A stretch of 64,000 nt of DNA from NCBI GenBank assembly GCA_928212115.1, contig CAKMRJ010003334.1, forward strand, positions 103,160,721-103,224,720. The letters are read 5' to 3'. The stretch comes from Lactuca virosa (taxonomy: Eukaryota > Streptophyta > Magnoliopsida > Asterales > Asteraceae). Shown here in pieces: positions 31,148 to 42,883 of this stretch. The stretch's first letter is position 1, and each line of letters opens with the position of its first letter. A model generated the notes under the pieces. That model was not told the origin of the DNA. It was given only the letters and a program-made list of their open reading frames with translations, and made no database searches. The translations under genes and the position numbers were made by a program.

Positions 31148-32781
31148 TGTAACAACGTAATTTTTCAAAACAATTTTTCATTTAAAAACATTCATTCATT
31201 CTCACGATAATCATAAAAACATAATGTGTCCACTGTAACATAACAAAACATGTCCCAAGATCTCGATATCATAAACTCCATAAGTGTGTACGGATCATGC
31301 CGGCGCCTTCCCACGATCCTCGCTAGTACCTGAAACACATCACACAACAACTGTAAGCATAAACGCTTAGTGAGTTCCCCAAAATACCTCATACCCCACA
31401 TACGCCTTTCCAGGTCATAACTCTGTAGGATCTTCCGATCCGTGTGTCTCAGGGGACTTCCGTCCCAAATCCTGGTAGACCTTCCGGTCTGTACCCTCTT
31501 GACCTTCCGGCCCATATCATCTCGACCTTCCGGTCCTTACCATACGTAACATACATAGCACATACATACATATCATCTTGACCTTCCGGTCCTTATCATT
31601 CATAGCATACATAACACATACATATCACATAACCGCATATAGCACATACATCATAGCATACAAGACCTTCCGGTCACACATAGGTACCCTTCCAGGTACA
31701 GTATAGTGAGAAAACTCACCTCAATGAAGTCAGATAACCTCTCGTGCTCAACGTCCCAACTTAGCCTCCTCCTATTATTCAAATAACATTCCCGATCAAT
31801 ACTCTCTCATGATCTCATCTCTATAGACTGGGTAGAAGGCCATTCTACCCTTCCCTGAACTCTCCTGAATCAGCCTTGACCAGAACCCTAAAGTCAACGA
31901 AAGTCAACTTTGACCCGACTCGCCGAGTGCACTAGGGTGACTCGGCGAGTACACGTCTGCCCTCTACGCCCCTGGTCCTCCCTTGACTCGCTGAGTCAAC
32001 CTTATACTCCACGGGTCGTCACAGGTCGCGAGTCGCGGGGCAACCCGACTCGACTCGTCGAGTCTGCTCATGGACTCGGCGAGTTCATTCCATGCTCACA
32101 CTCAAATGACCTTCTGAGGTCAGATCTGTTCCTCTAATCCATAGATCTAACCTTCCCAAGCTCAATAAACACGAAAAGGTTCGAACTTGATACTCATGCA
32201 ACGTCCAAATGACTCTACTTGATGATTTAGCCCCAAATACAACATCCTAAGTCCATTTCTTTCATATCTCATCATAAAGCAAGATGGATAAGGTCCTCTG
32301 GACCATTATGGGTCCAGATCTGAAGCCTAAACATGATATGGGACCATATCTCCAACAAATCATCCCAATAAAGGGTATAGAAAACCCTAGATCCATGGAT
32401 TCTTTATCAAAACAGAAAGAGGATCGATATGCTACCTCAAAGATGATGCCCTTTGCTTGAAAACCACATATGTGCAACCTCCTTGGCCTCCTCTAAGCCG
32501 GAATCAACTTCTTCTTGCAAAATCAACCCACAAGGTCCAATAATGGCTTCTTCTCTCTCTCAAACGCTCAAGCACTATTAGGGTTTCTCTCAAGGGTCTG
32601 GTAGCCGTAAATGGTGGCTATAAGGGTCCTTAAATAGGTCCCAAACCTGAGGAATTAGGGTTACATTAAACAGCGTGGACTCGCCGAGTCCTTCATTAAA
32701 TCAGGCCAACACATCGCGATCCACCTCTAAAACTCAAAATAAAATACTTAAAATAGGATACCTGGGAATCTGGATGTTACA
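31148..32781 (-). repeat. 5' LTR of element C
   Basis: 1634 bp, nearly identical to 24245-25941. It contains the predicted intron 31330-31719 (390 bp, donor and acceptor intact), hairpin 31354-31369, minisatellite 31415-31690 and a telobox at 32578-32586. Confidence 0.95.
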
Positions 32782-32786
32782 TCTAT

Positions 32787-32862
32787 ACCAATTCCTTAGT
32801 TTGAGTTCAGACACACCCGAAAGTGTGCCCGAATCCCTCAAACCAAGGCTCTGATACCAACT
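32787..32862 (-). other. Remaining leader and primer site of AB (left copy)
   Basis: It continues the AB leader after element C. GGCTCTGATACCA at 32847-32859 is the tRNA-Met primer site, directly next to LTR-B. Confidence 0.85.
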
Positions 32863-32930
32863 TGTAACAACCCAAAAACACGATCTAAAAATTTCGTTTT
32901 AAATCAATAATAAAACCATAATCATCAAAC

Positions 32931-33710
32931 TGTTGGATAAGGCGTCTAAGTCCATAACTATTTCTGGTATGTACTTGACCCGGTTTGGCATGGTCCATTT
33001 GGGTTGCATGACATCATGCATTTGGATAAACTAAAATGAGAGAAATAACACTTATGGTTTATTAATATATTATAAGTTCTAATATATTAATAATATTGTT
33101 TAATTAGTTTTGATCAAGAATTAATAAGGAATTAATTAAGTGATCAAAAAGATGACTAATTAAATATATGGGTTGATTATGTAAATCATCCATAACTTGT
33201 ATAGTGGGCTAAAGGCTCCATGGATTATCAAGTTGGGCTAAGGTCCATAAGAATGCTCCATGGATGCTCCATGGGAGTTACAAACCCATGGGTCATGGAA
33301 ATGAAGAGCCATGTTACGTTGGGGTTTACATGGTGTAACCCTAATTGTAACACACTATATAAAGGATATGAAGCTCTCCAAAATCGGCCACTGGAAGCAA
33401 TTTAGAGGGCAAGCCGATTTCTAAGTGTGACATTCTCTCTCAAAGTTTATTCCAAGAGCATTTGGTGTTGTGTGAAACATTTGAGGCATCACACTTGGGG
33501 TGCTAGGCTCTCAAGGTTTTCAAGGAATCAAATCAATTACAAGGTATGTAATTCTAGCTAACTTTTATGTTAAAAAGTTCCCCATGTATGCTAGATAGGA
33601 TTATGAACCTTTCAAATAGTATTTTGCATGTATTTTAGACAAACATAGATCCAAGGTTTCTAGGGTTGCATGTACACCTTAGGAGTGTTCAGAATGCTCA
33701 AAACCCATCA
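32931..33710 (+). mobile_element. D: solo LTR of a copia element, TSD CAAAC
   Basis: A 780-bp copy of the LTR family seen at 42884 and 50076, running TGTTGGATAAGG...AACCCATCA, flanked by the exact duplication CAAAC at 32926-32930 and 33711-33715. No internal sequence remains, so it is the product of LTR-LTR recombination. It has its own TATA-like CTATATAAAGG (33355-33365). The host LTR sequence is intact on both sides. Confidence 0.95.
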
Positions 33711-35420
33711 CAAACGTCATATAAGAATCATAAACAATGTATCTCAAAATATCATAACAACTGTCAAATATATCAGAGTATAAACATCCCAGGCTGAACA
33801 AATGGTGTGTGCACTACAATCTTCCCGAGCTCTTCTTTTGAAAACTAAGTACCTGAAACCAAAACTGAAAACTGTAAGCACGAAGCTTAGTGAGTCTCCC
33901 CAAACTACCATATACCATACAATAACACATACTGGGCTTTGCCCACTGCATCGGGCCTCGCCCGACATCGAACTGAAGTCCGGACTAACTTGGGCCCCGC
34001 CCACTGCAATGGGCCCCGCCCGGCATCGGACCGAAGTACAGAATAACTTGGTCCCCGCCCAGGATCGGACCGAAGTCCGGAATAACTTTGGCCACGCCCA
34101 CTGCATCGAACCGAAGTCCGAAATGTACTGAACATAACAAAACATAAACATATAACATAATCATATATACTGCATCGGGCTTGCTCAACATCAGACCGAA
34201 TCCCGGAATATATAACACATAACATAAACATGCGTGAGTCACAAAGACAACAAGCATACATAGCTAGTACTCGGGATTGCCCCGGCATCAGACCGAAGTC
34301 CAGAAAACATAACATATAACATGAAGCTAAACCACTGCATTGGGCCCCGCCCGACATCGAACCGAAGTCCGGAAACATACAATCTACATCAGGCTAACCC
34401 CGGTATACTACACTACTAAACGGGCCGACATTGGTGCCTTAGACCCGTTCCTACTGAAGGGAAACTCATCTCACACTGCTGAAGTCCTGCTGGCAAAACC
34501 CTAGCTCCTGGATGACAGATTCCCGAATCTGTCAATCATCAAAATAACACCCAATTAATAATCGGGTTCCAACACTTATCCAAAAATCCATGCTTGGGGT
34601 AAAAGACTACTTTACCCCTGAATTAGCTTGACTCAATCCTAAAGCCGAATCCAAAGGCTCAAAAGTCTAATAATGAACCAAGGCCCAACTATGGCCCATC
34701 TATGGCCCAATTTTCCCAGTTGGGCCCAAGTCTCTACATTGACTTGCCTTAAGACCCAAACATTTATTCTTGGTCCAATACTTGACATTCTGATGGTCCA
34801 ATATCTCATAATCATGAAGGCCCAAACTATGGCCCAATTTTCCAAATTGGGCCCAAACCCCTTACGTGGGCCTTATCCTAAGTCCATTAAATAATTCTAG
34901 TCCATTTGCTTGCTCTTGGATGGTCCATTATCATCCCAATCACCAAGGCCCAATAGGAAGGCCCAACTCAAAGTCCAAGTGAAATTAGGGTTTCACATAA
35001 AATGACAATTAGGGTTAAGTGTTTCTCACTTAACCCATTAAGGACTTAATCCATTAAGTCCTTTACTCTACTAGATAAATGATATTGAATAATTTGGGCT
35101 TAATACACAATCCAATCCCAATGGACCAAAGGCGGGTCCCAATAAGTCCAAGGCCCAAATACTCATAATTTGAGTTTTCTAAACCCTAATTAGGGTTTCC
35201 ACCCAAACATGGCCCAATAGGCCCAAAATTAATTTTTAAGCCCATTAGGGTTTCACTAGGTCCATTAGGGTTTTGCTAGTGGGGCACCACCCACCACCAC
35301 CTCGGGTAGTGGTGGTCAATGGCGGTTTGCGGCGGCGGCCACCACCTTACGGTGGTGGTTTTGATTCTTTTCATTATTCTTTTCGCTAATTACAATTACA
35401 AGGCTTTTAATCCAAAAATA

Positions 35421-35605
35421 AACACACACACACACTATCTACTCTAACACACACACAACCACCCTAGTGGTGGCCGACGGTGGCTCGTGGCGGCAGCCAC
35501 CACCTCGCGGTGGTGGCGGTGGCCTTTCCACAATCTCCGATCACTCAACATACACACACACACACACACTTAACACAATAAGAAACAATACACACACACA
35601 CACCT
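35421..35605. repeat. (AC)n microsatellites in LTR-B
   Basis: Several short ACACAC runs (about 35425-35438, 35555-35568, 35590-35604) in a GGCGGC/GTGGTGG-rich part of LTR-B. Confidence 0.85.
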
Positions 35606-36511
35606 AATTACACAGCAAAACCCGCACACAGCCACCTTCCACGGTGGCTGGTGGCGGCGAAGAGTTCGATGAACAGCTACAGCGGCGACACGACGGTGAT
35701 GGAGAGTCACGGACGGTGGCAATCACGACGCCACCCTCCTCGATCCTCACTGATGCAACTTCATTACCCTCCCAGACGGTTTACAACGTCGGTCGATGGC
35801 TGCTAGGTGGTCGGAGAGCGACCAGGTGGATGGCGGCGGTCGTTTGACACCTCGTCGGTCGGAAAACGAGAGGGAAACGGGTGGTGACGGCGTCTGGGAG
35901 GCCTAAGGGTGGCAGCGGTGATCTCAGCCTTCATTTCGACGTTCCTTGCTCCGATTTAGGTCACCAATGGATCTCCCAGTCGATAGGATGGGGAACGACG
36001 ATTGGTTCGGTGGTTCGGGTCCTTGTCGTCGGCGGCTGATCGGAAACAGCAGGGTAGCTGCGCCAGGGGAGATATAAGGGTGAAGAGATGCGGCTGAGGA
36101 ATATGTTAGAGTATTAGGGTTAGGGTTAGGCGATTATGCCTTATATACTCCCTTCCAATCTCAAAATTTTGCCATAATGGCACTTCGAGCCCCTCCATCT
36201 CCTTCTTCTTTCAAACTAAGTACTTATTTTACCATTTCAACCCCATCCATGGAAATCCCTTACAAAATAAGTCCCATATTTTACTAAGTAGCCTCTCCTT
36301 CTCCAATTATTTCCAAATGAGGTCCAATATTAACTCTTTAGCCCCCTGCTTTCATAAATCCTTTCACATTAGGTCTAATACTTACCAAAAAAAATCCCCC
36401 AACTTCTATAATTATGACTTTTAACTCCACGAAACTAACGCCTTGCTCAATTATTATTGATTTTAGGGCTTCTATACCTTTATTTATTTATTTTATAAAC
36501 GGGGTGTTACA

Positions 36512-37582
36512 ACTCTCCCCCACTTAAATTAGATTTCGTCCTCGAAATCATTCCTTACCATTTCTTATACGCCAAAACACTCTAGTAACATGGTCACCCT
36601 CTTGGGTACACCCTAGCCTTCCCAGGGTGGCCGTGATCAATCTTCGCAAAGCCCTAAAATCAGCAGGCGAACTAATTCCTCGCGACAAGGCCACATCTAC
36701 TCCGTCTGAAATCTGTTGTCTCGAGATGGTCTGAATCCTTGACAGACCACTCATACTGAATCATTATCTCTGAATCCAATCCGTTTATCCCTCAACTGAC
36801 TACTCAACTCCTGCTAGCTTGAGATTTCCACTAAAAAACAGGTTCACAACCCTAATTATCCCTGCAGATCACTTATACTTAGCCAATGCTTAGCTATTTC
36901 CCGCTGTGAGTGATTTGTCACTCCCCAATAAAGCAGCTATCCTGTGCGTACTCGCAACCTAAACACGAATACTAACACTGTCCAAATGTTGAAACTGCCC
37001 GAACACTGAACTGCCTGAGGCAGTATGTTGCCACTAATTATCATGCCACTGAGGTTCTAACAACCTCCCGATCCAACCGATCAGGTCCATGCGTTGAATC
37101 CTGACGTTACCGAATCCAAAGATCAAGGTGATTGTTACCCAACCAATGGTAGCCTAATATACCGAATGACCTTACGCAGTCCATTACTTCCCTGATCTCA
37201 TAACTGTAGGGGCGATCCTACAGGCTTATTACTGTCTGAACCAGATCTAATCCATCTGGGTAATTACGAAACCCAATCCATCGATTTTCATATCCTCACT
37301 GCTACACCCGAACTGGTGGGTACTATTGTTCCTTCCGCGTCCTAACAACGCGCTCATGCTATCAACCAATCAAGTGAATGCTACAGCTACACCCGCAGTC
37401 TCACAACACTCTAGTACTATCTGCCTGCTAGTGAATGCTATGGCTACGCCCGCAGACTTACAACACTTCTAACACTAGTTGACTGCTAGTGAATGCTACG
37501 GCTACGTCCGCACACTTACAACACTCTACCACTATCTGACTGCTAGTGAATGCTACGGCCACACCCGTACGACACTCTACCA
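36512..37582 (-). other. Internal B of AB: purine tract, end of pol, non-coding part and array
   Basis: Next to LTR-B the minus strand reads DFEDE then a stop and a GTGGGGGAGAGT purine tract, the normal end of pol. From about 36550 to 37071 nothing else of pol remains. From 37072 it is a close duplicate of 20965 onward, with the 57-bp array reduced to about four units (37370-37590). Confidence 0.7.
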
Positions 37583-37795
37583 CTATCTGACTAGAATACC
37601 CTTCTGATTGAAAAGGTGCCAAAGAAATTGCACCTCGTGCAACCAGAACTCACATTTGGAGTACCTTGTAATAAGTCTATTCTTCCTCAAAGTCTCTAGC
37701 ACCTCCCTCAGGTGCTCCTCATGCTGCCCCCTTAGTCTTGAAATACCAAGATTACGCTGTACTCTCCCAATCCCGTAAGGGAAATGATCTTTCAC
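37583..37795 (-). pseudogene. RT fragment in internal B of AB
   Basis: Minus strand: RGQHEEHLREVLETLRK then YSKCEFWLHEVQFLWHL and NQKGI, the same fragment as 22130-22343 but shortened on its downstream side by the array. Confidence 0.85.
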
Positions 37796-38396
37796 TATCC
37801 GCTAATACTTCTCAGTATGCAATTAACATATGACATCTCTTGAAGATATAATGCAAACACAAACAAAGGATAACCCAGAGTTACATTTACTCAAACCCTT
37901 AGAACGAAAGGCTCCATCGTGCAGTTTCTCGCATGTGCTGTACTGAATCTGACCCTGCTGGCCTTTCAAAAGCTGATCCGAAATCTACGGTCTCCTCCCT
38001 AGACCCCTCACTATAAGCAACTGATCTGGTTCCCTCTTCCCAGTGTACTCTAAGTCAATATCCCGTTCTCGAGCTCTAGAAGTCATATCATCCAGGGTCT
38101 CACACCGTGAGATACTCCCGATCTACTTGCTATCGTTCTGTAGTATGTCATGATGTCTTACCTTACTTATTTCCTCTTCTGCTGCATATTGCGGTACCAT
38201 ATAAGCTCCTTCCCGAGACTTGGCAGTGATCTCTGCCACAGTCTCAGTCGTCTGGAGGAGATCTAGCAACTCTCGCCCCAACTGCTGCGCCTCAATTTCC
38301 TGGGCACACTCTGCCCAGAATCTGGTCTAAAAGTCATCCAATGACATAACATCAACCACTTCATCACTCAACTCACTACCAACCTCTCCCTATCAA
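37796..38396 (-). other. Internal B of AB, linker and truncated gag end
   Basis: Duplicate of 22344-22947. It stops inside gag at 38396, where plus-strand pol of element H resumes. Confidence 0.7.
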
Positions 38397-40581
38397 CCTA
38401 TCCAAGTGCGAGTTTTGGTTGCGCGAGGTGTAGTTTCTGGGACACCTCGTTAACCAGAACGGTATACCGGTCGATCCAGCCAAGGTAGAGGCCGTGATGA
38501 GATAGGAGGTTCCGAGGTCTCTATATGAGATTCATAGTTTTCTTGGTCTGGCGGGCTACTATCGGAGATTCATCCAAGATTTCTCTAAGATAGTTGTTCC
38601 GCTGACCCGACTGACCAAGAAGTCGGTGACATTTCGCTGGGCACCTGAGCAGTAGGCAGCTTTCGAGACTCTCAGACAGTGGTTGTGAGAGGCACCAATT
38701 CTGAATTTTCCAAAGGGCGTCGACGATTTCGTGGTTTACTGTGACGCTTCGATCACAGGCATGGGTGCAGTGCTGATGCAGCGGGGGCACGTGATTGCGT
38801 ATGCTTCGAGGCAGCTGAAGCCTCATGAGGTGAACTATCCGATGCACGATTTGGATTTGGGGGCTGTGGTTTTCGCCCTCAAGATTTGGCGGTACTACCT
38901 CTCTGGGGTTCGTTGTACTATTTACACAGACCACAAGTGCTTGAGGTATTTGATGGACCAACCAAATCTGAACATGAGACAACGTCGTTGGTTAGATGTG
39001 GTGAAGGACTATGATTGTGAGATCCTCTACCACCCAGGAAAGGCCAATGTGGTGGTCGATGCTCTCAGCCGTAAGGCGGTTGCAGCTCCGATACGAGATA
39101 TATGCTTGAGGATGACAGTAATTACTCCATTGCTGGAACAGATTCGGGAGGCTCAGGTTGAGGGTATGAAGGAAGAGCACCGAAAGTGTGATCGGATCAT
39201 AGGCTAGGTGGCTTCATTCTATTATGACAGCCGGGGGTTTTTCACCCTGCATCGTAGGGTCTGGGTTCCTTACTGGGGCGGTGTACGCCAGGTCCTGATG
39301 GACGAGGCTCACAAGTTGAGATTCTCCATTCATCACAGGGCGACGAAGATGTATCAGGATCTTCGCCGTGATTATTGGTGTCCTTGCATGAAGCGGGACA
39401 TAGCTTGGTATGTGGAGCGGTGCTTGACTTGTAGGAAATTCAAGGCCAAGCACCAGCGACCTCACGACAAGATGCAGCCGTTGGAGATTACCGTGTGGAA
39501 ATGGGAAGACATCACTATGGATTTCATCACAAAGCTTCCCAGGACCCTACATGGAGTGGATTCTATTTGGGTCATCGTGGATCGATTGACAAAGAGTGCA
39601 CATTTTATCCCGATCCAGGAGAGTATATCGGCTGAGAAGTTAGCCGAGATCTATGTACGCGAGGTGGTGACACGTCATGGAGTGCCGGTTTCGGTTGTGT
39701 CAGACCGAGATGTTCGTTTCACTTCCAGATTCTGGAAGCGATTTCATGAGGAGATGGGTACTCGTCTTCACTTCAGTACAACTTTTCACCCTCAGACGAA
39801 TGGGCAGAGTGAGAGAACTATTCAGAATCTAGAGGACATGATGCGTGTGTGCGTATTAGATTTTAGTGGGGGTTGGGATATGTATCTTCCATTAAAGGAA
39901 TTTTCGTATAACAACAGTTACCACGCTAGCATATATCGACCTCTATTCGAGATGCTCAACGGAAGGAAATGTAGGACCCCAATCTGTTGGGGCGAGGTCG
40001 GTCAGAGAGCCATGGGTATTACCGAAGTGGTACTCAATACTACTGGGATGATCCAGCAGGTCCAGAGCAGGATCCAGACTGCTCATAGTCGGCAAAAGAG
40101 TTATGCCGACAAGCACCGGTCGGACTTGGAGTTCCAGGTGGGGGATATGGTTCTCTTGAAGGTGTCACCTTGGAAGGGTGTCATCCGATTCAGGAAGCGG
40201 GGCAAGTTAGGCCCCAGGTACATCAGTCCATTCAGGGTATTGGATCGGGTGGGCTGGGTTGCATATCGACTGGATCTTCCAGTCGAGCTTAGTCAGATCC
40301 ACAATACTTTTCATGTCTCCCTGCTGCGGAAGTACTTAGTGGATGACTCCGCAGTTGTGCCTTTGGAGGATATTCAGGTGGAGGACCGCATGAACTACAT
40401 TGAATGGCCAGTAGCGATTCTGGATCAGAAGATGAAGGCCTTGAGGAACAAGGTGGTACAATTGGTGAAGGTGCAGTGGCAACACAGCAAGGGGTCAGAG
40501 TGGACTTGGGAGCCAGAGGAGGAGATGAGAGAGCATTATCCAGAGTTATTTGAGACAACAGACTTCGAGGACGAAGTCTGA
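38397..40581 (+). pseudogene. pol of element H, second part: RT end, RNase H, integrase, chromodomain
   Basis: It opens with SKCEFWLREV in the RT thumb and reads in one frame through FLGLAGYYRRFIQDFSKI, RNase H (YCDASITGMGAVLMQRG, TDHKCLRYLMDQPNLN), integrase HHCC (HHRATKMY...CLTCRKFK), the core WVIVDRLTKSAHF, SDRDVRFTSRFW and SERTIQNLED, a GPY/F-like GPRYISPFRV and a chromodomain-like VQWQHSKGSEWTWEPEEE, ending at 40581. Five stops (38429, 38501, 38652, 38687, 39205) interrupt it, mostly CAG-to-TAG or TGG-to-TAG. The long open part 39208-40581 (457 aa) is integrase plus chromodomain. A purine tract AAGTGGGGGAGAAT at 40585-40598 primes plus-strand synthesis. Confidence 0.93.
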
Positions 40582-40598
40582 TACAAGTGGGGGAGAAT

Positions 40599-42523
40599 TG
40601 TAACACCCGGATCCTGGTATGTAATTAACTTATAATTTATTCCATTTAATAGAGCAACTCGACGAGTTGGAAGCCCCAAACTCGTTGAGTAGAGATCATA
40701 AGGGCCACACATTTTAAGTAACCTACTCGACGAGTTGGGAGGCCTCAACTCGACGAGTAGGTTGGCAGAAATGAAACCCTAATTTTTAGGGTTTTGTACC
40801 CTATTTAAAGGCATTGATGTTTTATTGTGGCCTCCCTCATTGTTCCCTCCGTCCACTAAAACCCTAATTCGTGCTTTCTATCATCTTGAGTGTGTGTGAG
40901 TGTAAATAGTGTTTTCTTTGGTGCTTTCTTGAATGAGCTTGAAGTTTGGTGTTGCTTAGTTGAAGGGAGAAGCTTTGGATCCAGGAGTTCCTCTGTTGTG
41001 GCAGCCATATTAAGGTAGAAAGTCGTTACCTTGACCATTTGTTTGATAGATCTCTTCATTGAGAAGTTTATGGCCTTTAGTAGCTTATTTAGGAGTCATT
41101 CTTGGATTTGAGCATGTCTTGAAGTTATGACTTCAGATCTAGACATTTCATGGCCTTTTGAGACATAAAGTTGTCAGCTTTATCAAGTCTTGGCCCTCCT
41201 CCATGCCCTAGGTCTCTTATGAAGCTTAGTTCTAGTGTTTTTAGCCTCTTGATACCATGCATGGACATAAAGTTAGCAACTTTACGTGGTATCTCAGCCC
41301 TAGGGGACCAGATATATGGTTTGGAGGCGTTAGACTCGCTTGGAAGTGACTGAATGAGTTAAGACTAGGAAAACTCGACGAGTTGCTTATTCAACTCGGC
41401 GAGTTGGATCGTGGTCCCCCGACCTTTCTGATTACTGAGCAAACTCGGCGAGTCGTTGAGATGACTCGACGAGTTGGCTAGGGTTTCCTCGGTTTTCTAA
41501 AGACTAAAGGAACTCGAAGAGTTTATAGATGCACTCGACGAGTTGGGTCATCATGGATTGCTGACCTTGACTTTGACCATGGTTGACCAAGGTTGACTTC
41601 TGAGGGCATTTTGGGTATTTGGAGATTTTGATGGATTGATCACTTGGTTCAGGGATTGAGTAGAGCCAAGTTTGGGACATAAATGTTTCAGTTATCATCC
41701 GAAATTTGAGGTGAGTTTCCTCATGGTTTGAACGGGTCTAAGGAACCAATGCCGGCCCGTGTATAGTATGTGTGATGATTAGTAGCTAAGTGTGGGCAGG
41801 GCCCGTATCTTAGCATTATTTGAGTATTAATATGGAATGGTAGATTTTGGTTATAATTATTGTCTGTGTGATACTTGTATGGATGTCTTAGTTAGCCGAG
41901 TGTAGGCGAGGCCCGTATCTCTTAGTTAGCGGAGTGTGGACGAGTCTCGTATCTCTTAGTTAGCTGAGTGTGGGCGAGGCCCGTAACTCTTAGTTAGCGG
42001 AGTGTGGGCGAGGCCTGTATCTCCTAGTCAGCGGAGTGTGGGCGGGGCCCGTACCTCCTAGTTAGCAGAGTGTGGGTGAGGCACATATCTCATATATAGC
42101 TGAGTGTGGGCGAGGCCCGTATCTCATAGTTAGCTGAGTGTGGGCGAGGCCCGTATCTTATAGTTAGCCGAGCGTGGGCGAGTCCTATATCTACTTGAGT
42201 GCGGGCGGGGCCCATATCTCTTAGCTACATGTTATGTGTATGGTATGTGGTAGTTTGGGGGAAATTCAATAAGCTTCGTGCTTACGGTTTTCAGTTTTGG
42301 TTTCAGGTACTTCCGGTAGCAAAGGGAAGAGCTTGGGGTGACTGCATTGCACACACCATGATGTTTTAGCCTGGGATGTTTACTCTGATATATTTGACAG
42401 ATGTTTTGATATGGATTGTTTTGAAATACCATGACCTATGTTTTGATGCGATGATTTTGATAACTATGGTTTTATTTAATAACTAAAAATAAAAATTTTG
42501 GACCGTATTTTATGGGTGTTTCA
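40599..42523 (+). repeat. 3' LTR of element H
   Basis: TGTAACACCC...GGTGTTTCA, 1925 bp, paired with 14561-16429. It keeps the TATA-like box (40801-40811), ACTCGNCGAGT boxes (40655-40760 and 41370-41550), four W-box cores (41567-41598), the predicted intron 41711-42306 (596 bp), a minisatellite with about two units more than the 5' copy (41885-42225) and hairpin 42270-42284. The divergence from the 5' LTR is visibly larger than between the LTRs of C. Confidence 0.92.
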
Positions 42524-42528
42524 GTAAT

Positions 42529-42883
42529 CTACTTTGAAATTGCGACACGGCTGTAAAGAGAATCGCGATGTGAATGAGAGTATATTGCTATAACTTTTAA
42601 TGAAGAATCAAGATCACGAAGTGTGAATAGACGAATGAGGCGCATTGAGGTGTCTATTTAATGAACACATGTAACAAGAGCGAGACGTATGGCGGGGATT
42701 TGTGATACGTGGCAGAATCTGAGATGGAACACATGATTGCGACGTGTCTCAACATATTTCATATGTATATATGTCGTTTATGTGTGTTTTTTGTGGTGTG
42801 TACACGCGCTGATGAAAGGAGACCCGATAGGGGGTGTTAGATGCTCATAGCTAATGAATTTATGAAAACATTCAATAATATAG
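42529..42883 (+). mobile_element. S1: plus-strand solo LTR, second segment
   Basis: It continues 14560 after element H and runs into the copia target site TATAG (42879-42883). It contains several GCGACACG/GCGACGTG motifs. No coding sequence. Confidence 0.5.

Larger units (their letters stand above)
24245..32781 (-). mobile_element. Element C: young, nearly full-length chromovirus, TSD TCTAT
   Basis: An 8537-bp minus-strand element with two very similar LTRs (24245-25941 and 31148-32781), the exact 5-bp duplication TCTAT (24240-24244, 32782-32786), a tRNA-Met primer site and one gag-pol region. By eye the LTRs differ by about 19 substitutions, almost all transitions, plus four indels, so insertion is recent. 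It sits in the leader of composite AB and is among the youngest layers of the nest. Gag-pol nevertheless has three single-base frameshifts and two C-to-T stops, so it is not autonomous. Confidence 0.95.
32863..36511 (-). repeat. LTR-B of composite AB (shared LTR), interrupted by solo LTR D
   Basis: Plus-strand view: TGTAACAACCC...GGGGTGTTACA. Without the D insertion it is about 2.86 kb. It includes hairpin 33875-33889, a GC-rich minisatellite 33930-34375, GGCCCAA words 34680-34970, GTGGTGG/GGCGGC-rich and (AC)n stretches 35280-35640, a TATATAAGG-type box (minus strand, 36138-36148) and tandem CCCTAA words at 36115-36130. The open frame at 35644-35847 lies in the GC-rich LTR part and is not a gene by any motif I recognise. 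Confidence 0.85.
19476..38396 (-). mobile_element. Composite AB: two tandem minus-strand non-autonomous chromovirus copies sharing one LTR
   Basis: In plus-strand order: LTR-A (19476-20969, truncated), internal A (20970-24244 plus 32787-32862), LTR-B (32863-36511), internal B (36512-38396, cut off). LTR-B serves as 5' LTR of the left copy and 3' LTR of the right one. A primer site (32847-32859) is next to LTR-B, and a purine-rich tract plus the pol stop region lies at 36512-36545. The internal parts keep only pieces of gag and RT plus a 57-bp array. They could not encode a working pol. The right end joins H's RT without an LTR terminus or target duplication, so DNA was lost there. Confidence 0.75.
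14561..42523 (+). mobile_element. Element H: Ty3/gypsy chromovirus with LTRs, TSD GTAAT, split by nested elements
   Basis: Two related LTRs (14561-16429 and 40599-42523) bracket a gag-pol reading left to right. The exact 5-bp duplication GTAAT lies at 14556-14560 and 42524-42528, proving they are the ends of one insertion despite the 28 kb span. A tRNA-Met primer site follows the 5' LTR and a purine tract precedes the 3' LTR. The C-terminus of pol carries a chromodomain-like block, placing it with Tekay/Del-type chromoviruses. Pol is interrupted at 19475 by composite AB and resumes at 38397, with about 100 RT codons missing at the junction. Without nested DNA it is roughly 9 kb. Confidence 0.9.

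Noticed and set aside
35644..35847. Short GC-rich open frame as a host gene
   Set aside because: It lies within LTR-B, has no recognised domain, and owes its openness to GC content.
36115..36130. Interstitial telomere repeat
   Set aside because: Only two to three TTAGGG-like units, inside an LTR; plant telomeres use TTTAGGG. Better seen as telobox-type promoter words.
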